From assembly GCA_024398615.1 (NCBI GenBank), contig JAKSIU010000002.1, positions 74,036 to 138,035 of the forward strand: a DNA stretch of 64,000 bases, read 5' to 3'. A program made the translations under genes and the position numbers. The stretch's first letter is position 1; the number at the start of each line of letters is the position of its first letter. The notes under the pieces were generated by a model. The model searched no databases and was not told where the DNA came from. It saw only the letters and a program-made list of their open reading frames with translations. This DNA comes from Bacteroidaceae bacterium (lineage in GTDB: Bacteria; Bacteroidota; Bacteroidia; Bacteroidales; Bacteroidaceae). Below, piece by piece: positions 25,960 to 32,830 of this stretch.

Positions 25960-27239
25960 AAAGACTTTCCATAATACTGTCCATAATTGCACTGATGCCC
26001 CTTGTGGCACATGCCCAGACAATGACTCTGGAAGATTGTCTGACAGAAGGGATAGACAGCAGTTTTCAGGTAAGACTCGTACGGATTCAGCAGGAACAGA
26101 GTGCCAACAACGACAGTTGGTCCAATGCAGGTGCGCTGCCTACTGTGAACATGTCAGGCACCTATTCCACAAGGGATCTTGAAAACCATTCCATGAATGC
26201 CCAGGTCAGGGCAGACTGGACAGTCTTTGACGGTTTCGGAGTACAGGCCACACACCAGCGCCTGCAGCAGCTGCACCGTCAGGGTGATCTGCAGTTCCGC
26301 GTGTCGCTTGAAGATTATGTGGCATCGCTTGCATCGGAATACTACAATCTGGTCCGTCAGACCATAAAGCTCAAGAATCTGGAATATGCGGTTTCGCTTT
26401 CCAAAGAGCGTCTGCGTGTGGCACGTGAGCGTTATGACATGGGAGGCAACTCGCGTCTTGAGTACCAGCAGGCTCTGGTTTATTTCAATGCCGACAGCGC
26501 GCAGAGCCTGAAACAGCATGAGGCCCTGGCATCGGCTCGGATAAGGATGAACCGTATCATGTCGAACAGTGACCTTGGCCGTATGATTGTTGCTGCCGAT
26601 ACGGCAATAGAACTTTCTTCGATGCCCGATTACGAAACCCTGCTTGACTGGATGATGGCTACCAACGGCAGCATCCTGAAGGCTGAGAGCACAAGCGAAA
26701 TGGCCCAGATTGACCGCCGTACCGTACAGTCCCGCAATTATCCGTATCTGAAACTGAATGCCGGCTACGGGGTGACGCATAATATTGGCAGTGACATGAC
26801 AAGCACAGACTGGTCTCCTAATCTGGGAGCCACCGTAGGCATGAACATTGTGACCGGCAAGCAGCGTACTCAGGAACGCAATGCCCGTCTTGATGTGCTC
26901 AGTGCTGAAATTTCGCAACAGCAGCTTGAACTGCAGCTTCGGGCCAATCTGGATGATTTGTGGCAGTCATACCTCAATAACCTTCTGCTCGTTGAATTGC
27001 AGGAGTCAAATCTGAAAACCGCTCAGGAAACCATGGAGGTCGCTCAGGAACGTTACATGCTGGGTGATTTGTCGGGCATTGAAATGCGTGAGGCGCAGAA
27101 ATCCCTGCTTGATGCCGAGGAAAGCCTGCTCCAGGCTCAGTATGACACCAAAATCTGCGAAATCTCACTGATGCAGATAAGCGGACGCCTGCTTGATCTT
27201 TTGAATCTTGTCAAGCCAGTGGAGTATAGTGGGCTTTAA
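25956..27239 (+). CDS. TolC-family outer-membrane efflux channel
   Basis: A 427-residue outer-membrane factor with a signal peptide (MKRLSIILSIIALMPLVAHAQ). The two repeated helical OEP modules span about residues 25-215 and 220-420. Characteristic pieces are MTLEDCLTEGID at the mature N-terminus, RYDMGGNSRLEYQQAL and the second-half counterpart RYMLGDLSGIEMREAQ. There is no lipobox cysteine. It completes the adaptor-pump-channel operon and is translationally coupled to the pump. The gene ends 12 bases from the convergent lipid-kinase gene, with no obvious hairpin between them. Confidence 0.94.
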   Translation: MKRLSIILSIIALMPLVAHAQTMTLEDCLTEGIDSSFQVRLVRIQQEQSANNDSWSNAGALPTVNMSGTYSTRDLENHSMNAQVRADWTVFDGFGVQATHQRLQQLHRQGDLQFRVSLEDYVASLASEYYNLVRQTIKLKNLEYAVSLSKERLRVARERYDMGGNSRLEYQQALVYFNADSAQSLKQHEALASARIRMNRIMSNSDLGRMIVAADTAIELSSMPDYETLLDWMMATNGSILKAESTSEMAQIDRRTVQSRNYPYLKLNAGYGVTHNIGSDMTSTDWSPNLGATVGMNIVTGKQRTQERNARLDVLSAEISQQQLELQLRANLDDLWQSYLNNLLLVELQESNLKTAQETMEVAQERYMLGDLSGIEMREAQKSLLDAEESLLQAQYDTKICEISLMQISGRLLDLLNLVKPVEYSGL

Positions 27240-27251
27240 GGAGGTTGTCAC

Positions 27252-28157
27252 TCAGCTAGGAATAATCAGACTGATTGCTCCTGGGATAATTTCCACATGA
27301 AAATCCTGACCGGGCAGCATTTCTCCGTCCAGACACAGTTCTGTGGGCTTGTGGCTGTGAATGTCAATCACACTGGCGCGGCGGTATATGAAATAGCGGC
27401 TTGAACGTGGATTGTCAAGGTGAGTACCTTTCTTATATCTTGGCATCAGCGTAACCAGAAAGTTAATCAGTGTGCTGGTTTTGCACAGACCTACTTCAAT
27501 AAGTCCGTCATCGTTGCTGGCGCGTGGAGAACAGTAGTATTCACCTCCGATATGGTCATTGTTCCCGAGCGTGCACAGGAACAAGCGTTTGCCTTCGTTG
27601 ATCCGCTCACCGTCAACCGTCACGTCAATGCTGTTGCGCATGGCTGTCAGAATTGCGTTCAACAACCCCCAACGGTAACTGTTCTTCCAGCCGCGGCGGT
27701 TCAGACGGTTGGCTACGCTGCATACCTTGGCATCGAATCCGAAATTGCAGATGTTGATGGAGTAGTGGTCATCACCGACTTTCATGATGTCGATGTCATG
27801 GGGTTGTCCGGAAACGATGTTCCCGATATTCTGGAAGTTCTTTCCGGGGTAGTATTTGATGAAGTCGTTGCCGCTTCCGTATGCCAGTACAGCCAGATGC
27901 TTGTGCGATGTTCCTCCCAACATCATTCCTGTCGCCACCTCGTTGATTGTGCCGTCTCCTCCGCAGGCTACAAAGCAAGTTTCAACATCCGGTTTCGTTT
28001 TGCAGTAGTTGCAGACAAAATCGGTTGCCGTGCGCATGGCCGTAGTCTTATATACCTCGTAATCAATGATTGTATCCAGCCTGCCTATCTGGTCTATTAT
28101 CTTCGGGGCATTCAACACCTTGTCAGGTGCGTTGTTTATTATGAAGCAGTAGTGCAT
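27252..28157 (-). CDS. Diacylglycerol kinase-like lipid kinase (DagK/YegS family)
   Basis: A 301-residue cytosolic or peripheral membrane kinase of the DAGK catalytic-domain family. It starts with the strand typical of the fold (MHYCFIINNAP), then the nucleotide loop CGGDGTINEVATG near residue 65, LAVLAYGSGNDFIKYYPG near 85 and the C-terminal DGEMLPGQDFHVEIIPGA. The phospho-acceptor could be diacylglycerol, a sphingoid base or undecaprenol. Sphingolipid-making Bacteroidales keep several paralogues, so no symbol is given. The frame continues upstream to 28211, but a TACCTTTG box at 28186-28193 lies there, so ATG 28157 is chosen. It is divergent from PFP. Confidence 0.87.
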   Translation of the reverse strand: MHYCFIINNAPDKVLNAPKIIDQIGRLDTIIDYEVYKTTAMRTATDFVCNYCKTKPDVETCFVACGGDGTINEVATGMMLGGTSHKHLAVLAYGSGNDFIKYYPGKNFQNIGNIVSGQPHDIDIMKVGDDHYSINICNFGFDAKVCSVANRLNRRGWKNSYRWGLLNAILTAMRNSIDVTVDGERINEGKRLFLCTLGNNDHIGGEYYCSPRASNDDGLIEVGLCKTSTLINFLVTLMPRYKKGTHLDNPRSSRYFIYRRASVIDIHSHKPTELCLDGEMLPGQDFHVEIIPGAISLIIPS

Positions 28158-28185
28158 GCCGGACTGACTATGGAAATATTTTCGG

Positions 28186-28193
28186 CAAAGGTA
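28186..28193 (-). promoter_or_regulatory. Putative -7 box of the lipid kinase gene (TACCTTTG)
   Basis: The minus strand reads TACCTTTG, 29 bases from the chosen ATG at 28157. Its position decides the start by excluding the longer N-terminal extension. Confidence 0.6.
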
Positions 28194-28227
28194 AGCATTT
28201 TGACTTGTCATCTTGACTAATGTTGAC

Positions 28228-28235
28228 TAAATTTG
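28228..28235 (+). promoter_or_regulatory. Putative -7 box of pfp (TAAATTTG)
   Basis: TAAATTTG lies 48 bases before the PFP ATG. Immediately before it the octamer TTGACTAA occurs twice in tandem (28213-28220 and 28223-28230), the second copy overlapping the box. These could be an operator, but that is a guess. Confidence 0.58.
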
Positions 28236-28282
28236 CAAGTCAAATGGAAATGTGAATCATTTATCAAACAAAATAATCCAAA

Positions 28283-29929
28283 ATGAGTACAAAGAGTGCA
28301 TTGCAGATTGCACGCGCTGCCTATCAGCCAAAACTGCCTAAGGCATTGCGCGGAGCTTTGAAGGCTGTTGAGGGAGAACCCACACAGTCAGTAGCTGATC
28401 AGGAAGAGGTAAAGAAACTTTTCCCGAATACATACGGAATGCCGTATCTGCATTTCGAACCGGTTGCAGGTGAGACGGCAAAGGCCAGTCTCAATGCCGG
28501 TGTCATCCTGTCCGGAGGTCAGGCTCCCGGTGGTCACAATGTCATCGCCGGTCTGTTTGACGGACTCAAGAGACTGAATCCTGAAAACAAACTGTACGGT
28601 TTCATTCTTGGTCCTGGCGGTCTTGTTGACCATAACTATATGGAACTGACAGCCGACATCATCGACGAATACCGCAACACTGGCGGATTTGACATTATCG
28701 GCTCAGGCCGTACAAAGCTGGAGAAGAAGGATCAGTTTGACAAGGGGCTGGAAATTCTCAAGGAACTTGACATCAAGGCTCTGGTCATTATAGGTGGTGA
28801 TGATTCGAATACCAATGCATGCGTTCTGGCAGAGTATTACAAGTCCATTGGTGCCGGAGTACAGGTAATCGGATGCCCCAAGACCATTGACGGTGACCTC
28901 AAGAACAGTGAAATTGAGACTTCATTCGGTTTCGATACCGCAACCAAGGTCTATTCCGAGATAATCGGCAACATTGAGCGTGACTGCAATTCAGCTCGCA
29001 AATATTGGCATTTCATCAAGCTGATGGGCCGTTCTGCAAGCCATGTGACTCTGGAATGCGCTCTTCAGACACAGCCGAACATCGCCCTTATCGGTGAGGA
29101 AGTTGAAGCTAAGAACTACTCACTTGACGATGTTGTCACCTACATAGCAAAGGCTGTGGCCGCCCGCGCAGAGAAGGGCCTGAATTTTGGTACTGTCCTG
29201 GTTCCGGAAGGACTCATCGAGTTCATTCCTGCCATCAAGAAGCTCATTGCCGAACTGAATGACGTTCTGGCTGCAAATCAGGCAGAGTTCAACCTTATCA
29301 AGATGAGCCGTAAGATTGAGTACATTGTCAGCAAGCTTTCACCTGTCAATGCTGAAATATTCAAGAGCCTGCCGGAAGGTGTAAGCCGTCAGCTTGCTCT
29401 GGAGCGCGATCCTCACGGAAACGTTCAGGTTTCTCTTATCGAGACCGAACAGCTTCTTGCCGACATGGTCGGAGCCAAGCTCGCCCAGTGGAAGGAAGAG
29501 GGCAAGTACAATGGCAAGTTCTCGACCCAGCACCATTTCTGCGGTTATGAAGGCCGATGCGCAGCCCCATCGAACTTTGATGCCGACTACTGCTACAGTC
29601 TGGGCTTCAACGCATCAATGCTGATAGCTGCCGGCAAGACCGGTTACATGTCATCGATCAAGAATACCGTAGCTCCTGCTGATGAGTGGATTGCCGGTGG
29701 TATTCCAATCACGATGATGATGAACATGGAGAAGCGAAACGGTGAAATGAAACCGGTTATCCGCAAGGCTCTGGTTGAACTGGACGGTGCTCCTTTCAAG
29801 GAGTTCGCAAGCCATCGCGAAGAGTGGGCCATCGAAACAGCTTTCGTATATCCCGGTCCTATCCAGTATTTCGGTCCGACACAGGTTTGTGATCAGACGA
29901 CCAAGACTCTGGCTTTGGAACACAAGTAA
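28283..29929 (+). CDS. pfp: Pyrophosphate:fructose-6-phosphate 1-phosphotransferase
   Basis: Reversible PPi-linked phosphofructokinase of glycolysis and gluconeogenesis. At 548 residues it is the long clade resembling plant PFP beta subunits, standard in Bacteroidetes. Seen are [18 protein letters not shown] near 72, the GGDDSNTNA motif near 172 where Asp in place of the ATP-enzyme Gly marks PPi use, the catalytic [10 protein letters not shown] near 199, and the [11 protein letters not shown] sugar-binding motif near 248. It is monocistronic, with a promoter box upstream and a long hairpin after the stop. Confidence 0.96.
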   Translation: MSTKSALQIARAAYQPKLPKALRGALKAVEGEPTQSVADQEEVKKLFPNTYGMPYLHFEPVAGETAKASLNAGVILSGGQAPGGHNVIAGLFDGLKRLNPENKLYGFILGPGGLVDHNYMELTADIIDEYRNTGGFDIIGSGRTKLEKKDQFDKGLEILKELDIKALVIIGGDDSNTNACVLAEYYKSIGAGVQVIGCPKTIDGDLKNSEIETSFGFDTATKVYSEIIGNIERDCNSARKYWHFIKLMGRSASHVTLECALQTQPNIALIGEEVEAKNYSLDDVVTYIAKAVAARAEKGLNFGTVLVPEGLIEFIPAIKKLIAELNDVLAANQAEFNLIKMSRKIEYIVSKLSPVNAEIFKSLPEGVSRQLALERDPHGNVQVSLIETEQLLADMVGAKLAQWKEEGKYNGKFSTQHHFCGYEGRCAAPSNFDADYCYSLGFNASMLIAAGKTGYMSSIKNTVAPADEWIAGGIPITMMMNMEKRNGEMKPVIRKALVELDGAPFKEFASHREEWAIETAFVYPGPIQYFGPTQVCDQTTKTLALEHK

Positions 29930-29951
29930 TTAATTGACAGCTGCTTGACAT

Positions 29952-30005
29952 AAAACTGCCGTCCGCGTCCGCTTCAGGAAGAAGACATGCGTGGACGGTG
30001 GTTTT
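29952..30005 (+). terminator. Terminator hairpin after pfp
   Basis: AAAACTGCCGTCCGCG (29952-29967) pairs with CGTGGACGGTGGTTTT (29990-30005) over 16 positions including three G-U pairs, with a 22-base loop. The T tract forms the end of the 3' arm. Confidence 0.7.
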
Positions 30006-30010
30006 CATTT

Positions 30011-30045
30011 ATAGGGCTTTCCCCCATGACAAATAGGGTTTTTCC
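30011..30045 (+). repeat. Direct repeat of an ATAGGG-T3-5-CCCC element
   Basis: ATAGGGCTTTCCCCC (30011-30025) is followed after seven bases by ATAGGGTTTTTCCCC (30033-30047 by eye). Each unit is itself a small GGG/CCC dyad. The pair sits between the pfp terminator and the promoter box of the next gene, which suggests an operator or activator site. The role is unproven. Confidence 0.45.
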
Positions 30046-30069
30046 CCGTGCAGGGTTATTGTTCCTTGA

Positions 30070-30077
30070 TATATTTG
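30070..30077 (+). promoter_or_regulatory. Putative -7 box (TATATTTG)
   Basis: TATATTTG matches TAnnTTTG and lies 33 bases before the ATG at 30110. A clean -33 TTTG is missing, which would suit an activator-dependent promoter given the repeats just upstream. Confidence 0.55.
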
Positions 30078-30109
30078 CAGTGAGAAAAACCTGTAAAACA
30101 ATTATAATT

Positions 30110-31336
30110 ATGAAAAAGTCAGCTTTGGTTTTAGCACTTCTGGCAGTCACAGTGGCAGCCGGTGCACAGAGAAATGACCTGTATTCAACTGGCAAGACCA
30201 GCAGCAAGTCAGTTTCAACCGGGACCGTTCAGGTTTCAGGTGTGACAGAGACCAATGTTACGCGGGTTCCGGCAGGACAGACCGTACCTGAGTACAGACC
30301 GTACGTTCAGAGCACGGCCGAGCGCGACGTTGATGAATACAACCGCCGTTCCGGCAGTTATTCGTACGGAAACCAGTATGATGAGAATACAGTCTATGTA
30401 CATGATACTATCTACATGATAGCCGATCAGGTGTCCCGTAATGAGAGCCGTTCATACCTTGAGGGGTACAGCGATGCAGTTGAGGATTTCTATGCAACCA
30501 GACTCATCAGCCGTTTCCACAGACCGGGCCTCAGACTGAGCCTCGCATACGATCCATGGTTCCGTGACTACTGGTATTATGACACATGGTACAGCCCTGC
30601 CTTCGATCCCTGGTTCGATCCCTGGTATGACCCTTGGTATGATCCCTGGTATTATGGTTCATGGCATTTTTATGATCCCTGGTACGGACCTTCATACCGT
30701 TACGGATATTACTATTCGTATGTCACACGTCCGGTGTATGTCAGAACGGTTGACCGTTTCGCTCCGAATCGTAGGGTAAATACAGGCGGATGGGACCGCA
30801 ATCTCAGTGCCCAGAGTACAGGACGCAATGCCTTTGACGGTTCCCGCAGTTCCCGCAGCGTAAGCCGTAACCTTAATTCAGCGCAGGGCGTATCATCCCG
30901 TTCAATCAGTTCAGGCTCATCACAGGGCAACGGCACAGCTAACAGGAGTGTGGCTGTTCGTGGCAGCGATTCCCGTCGTGGTGTAACCGGCTCATCATCG
31001 AACTATGATCGTCCCAGCAGCACCAGCTCAACTACGAGAAGCGTTTCCAGCGGCAACAGTTCGAGTTCCACCCGCAGCGTTTCCAGAAGTACGGGAACCG
31101 GCAGCCGTGGTGAAAACACCCAGGCCGCAACCCGCAGCTCCTCAACCCGTAGCGTGAGTTCCTCAAGCAACTCATCAACTCGCAGTGTAAGCTCCTCAAG
31201 CAGTTCATCGAGCCGTAGCGTGAGCTCTTCCAGCAGTTCTTCCAGCTTCGGTGGCGGCAGTTCTTCGCGCAGTGTATCCAGCGGCTCAAGTGGCGGCGGC
31301 TCACGCGGTGCTTCCGGCAGTTCATCAAGACGTTGA
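30110..31336 (+). CDS. Secreted repeat protein with aromatic DPW block and Ser/Arg-rich tail
   Basis: A 408-residue exported protein (signal MKKSALVLALLAVTVAAGAQ); an upstream extension to 29987 would run through the promoter box, so ATG 30110 is used. Residues 20-145 are ordinary. Residues about 148-205 are extremely rich in Tyr, Trp, Asp and Pro with six DPW units. Residues 235-408 are low-complexity Ser/Arg/Gly built from SSRSVSS-like units. No enzymatic motif is seen. Such composition resembles Bacteroidetes surface or envelope proteins of unknown job; the aromatic block could bind glycans or pack on a membrane, and the basic tail could bind nucleic acid or cell wall, all speculative. The FadL-like gene follows after 44 bases. 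Confidence 0.75.
   Translation: MKKSALVLALLAVTVAAGAQRNDLYSTGKTSSKSVSTGTVQVSGVTETNVTRVPAGQTVPEYRPYVQSTAERDVDEYNRRSGSYSYGNQYDENTVYVHDTIYMIADQVSRNESRSYLEGYSDAVEDFYATRLISRFHRPGLRLSLAYDPWFRDYWYYDTWYSPAFDPWFDPWYDPWYDPWYYGSWHFYDPWYGPSYRYGYYYSYVTRPVYVRTVDRFAPNRRVNTGGWDRNLSAQSTGRNAFDGSRSSRSVSRNLNSAQGVSSRSISSGSSQGNGTANRSVAVRGSDSRRGVTGSSSNYDRPSSTSSTTRSVSSGNSSSSTRSVSRSTGTGSRGENTQAATRSSSTRSVSSSSNSSTRSVSSSSSSSSRSVSSSSSSSSFGGGSSSRSVSSGSSGGGSRGASGSSSRR
30551..30722 (+). repeat. Coding DPW/aromatic repeat
   Basis: In-frame repeats of GAT-CCC-TGG type codons give DPWF, DPWF, DPWY, DPWY, DPWY and DPWY at irregular short spacing. They merge into a Tyr-rich tail (YGYYYSY). The repeats are short enough for slippage to alter copy number. 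Confidence 0.8.
30840..31333 (+). repeat. Coding Ser/Arg low-complexity repeats
   Basis: Imperfect reiteration of codons for SSRSVSS and SSSSSS blocks, ending in a Gly/Ser stretch before the terminal Arg-Arg. Codon choice for Ser varies (AGC, TCA, TCC, AGT), so the repeat is selected at the protein level rather than being recent DNA slippage. Confidence 0.75.
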
Positions 31337-31380
31337 TCTTATGTGTTGGCAATAGTGGACATGTTGTACTTACATTTAAA

Positions 31381-32796
31381 ATGAATGCAGCTATGAATAA
31401 CAGAATACTTTTTGCAGCAGGCGCAGTTCTGGCGTTTGGTACTGCCACATTTGCTCAGACATCATTTGATGCAGCTGTCGTGAGCAGTCAGGAACTTAAC
31501 GGCACATCGAGATATGTTGCCATGGGAGGTGCCATGGGTGCTCTTGGCAGTGATATCTCGGTTATCAATCAGAATCCTGCCGGAATAGGAACATTCCGTC
31601 AGAGTGACTTCAATGCTACCATGTCAATAATGGGCGCACAGTCAAGGACCAACCCTCTGTTCGATCAGGCCAACCCTGGGATCTTCGGCAATTACAGCCT
31701 TTATTCACATAACAGCAAGTCCGATCTGGTTGGAAGCTTTGATAACGTGTCAATAGTGCTGAGCGGATTTGAAGGTGATGGCTGTTATGCGAATTTCGGT
31801 TTTTCATATCACAAGGTGAACAATTCCGATTGTGACATGGATTACATTGACTCGTTCAGTGATGATGACGGGTATATGGTATATCGTGAGTATCGCGATC
31901 ACAGACGTATCATGAACAACTCCTTTGATTTCAATCTGTCGTTCAATGTGAATGACAAGATGTATTTCGGTGTAACCATGGGGATTCTCCAGACTGACAC
32001 ATGGACCGATGGATACTACTATGATTACTATCCGACCGGTTCTCACCCGGATTTCCCGGAAGGGCTTGATTATACCTGCGGTGACTGGCAGACGAATGCA
32101 GCCGGAGCAGGTGTGAACATGGCTTTCGGTATGATTGTCAGACCAGTTCCTACATTGAGATTGGGAGCTGCTTTCAAGTCGCCCACATGGATGCATCAGT
32201 CTCTTGATTATTTTGACTGTCTGTACGCACTGCGCGGCGAGCAGAAGGATGGCAAGGATTTTTCAACTGGTACTGACTACCGCTTCACTTCACCATGGTC
32301 TCTTGACCTGAGTGCCGGATACACCATTGGCAGCACTGCCTTCGGACTTGAATATGAGAGACATTTCACAGGACGCTCGTTCCTTTCAGTGGGTGGTACA
32401 CGTATGGATGCTCAGGGCGCTCCGCAATACCGTAACTATTCGACTGTCCGTTTCGGCTTTGAGCACAATATCGGCAAACTGGCTCTCCGTGCCGGCTATT
32501 GTGGAACTGGGAGCATGCTGCGGAACGATGCTTATCCTGTCATGATTGATTCCGATTTCAACGACAACCGTCTGGAGTTCCAGCTGCATCGTCCTGAAAA
32601 TACGAATAACCTGACATTCGGTCTCGGCTACTGCTCAGAACCCGACGAATTCGGTTCCCAGTTCTATGCTGATATGGCATACGTTCATGGAGTGCAGAAC
32701 AGTAAGGTCTGCGCAAATGAGTATCTGGAAGATCCTGTTGTGAAATACCAGTATGTGACAGACAAAATCCAACTGACTTTAGGAATAAATTTCTAA
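31381..32796 (+). CDS. FadL/OmpP1-like outer-membrane beta-barrel protein
   Basis: A 471-residue outer-membrane protein; ATG at 31393 is an alternative start. The signal peptide (NNRILFAAGAVLAFGTATFAQ) is followed by the hatch-like motif shared with Bacteroidetes OmpP1/FadL transporters: ELNGTSRYVAMGGAMGALG, then SVINQNPAGIGTFRQSDF. The rest alternates polar and hydrophobic residues as amphipathic strands and ends in an aromatic residue (LTLGINF), the usual barrel terminus. Family members move hydrophobic compounds across the outer membrane. The preceding repeat-rich secreted gene is 44 bases away with no terminator, so they may be co-expressed. The convergent porin gene ends 34 bases beyond. 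Confidence 0.85.
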   Translation: MNAAMNNRILFAAGAVLAFGTATFAQTSFDAAVVSSQELNGTSRYVAMGGAMGALGSDISVINQNPAGIGTFRQSDFNATMSIMGAQSRTNPLFDQANPGIFGNYSLYSHNSKSDLVGSFDNVSIVLSGFEGDGCYANFGFSYHKVNNSDCDMDYIDSFSDDDGYMVYREYRDHRRIMNNSFDFNLSFNVNDKMYFGVTMGILQTDTWTDGYYYDYYPTGSHPDFPEGLDYTCGDWQTNAAGAGVNMAFGMIVRPVPTLRLGAAFKSPTWMHQSLDYFDCLYALRGEQKDGKDFSTGTDYRFTSPWSLDLSAGYTIGSTAFGLEYERHFTGRSFLSVGGTRMDAQGAPQYRNYSTVRFGFEHNIGKLALRAGYCGTGSMLRNDAYPVMIDSDFNDNRLEFQLHRPENTNNLTFGLGYCSEPDEFGSQFYADMAYVHGVQNSKVCANEYLEDPVVKYQYVTDKIQLTLGINF

Positions 32797-32830
32797 AGCA
32801 GCTTCATCAGATATCTGGTTGTAAACCGGA

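Noticed and set aside
26154-26918. 254-codon minus-strand frame opposite the TolC gene
   Set aside because: Antisense shadow; the plus-strand protein has clear OEP repeats and translational coupling.
29987-30109. N-terminal extension of the DPW/SR protein
   Set aside because: It contains the promoter box and repeats and would place a signal peptide internally; the ATG at 30110 precedes a standard signal sequence.
30551-30722. Possible CRISPR-like or minisatellite DNA repeat
   Set aside because: The repeats are short, irregular, in frame and protein-coding (DPW codons), with no unique spacers.
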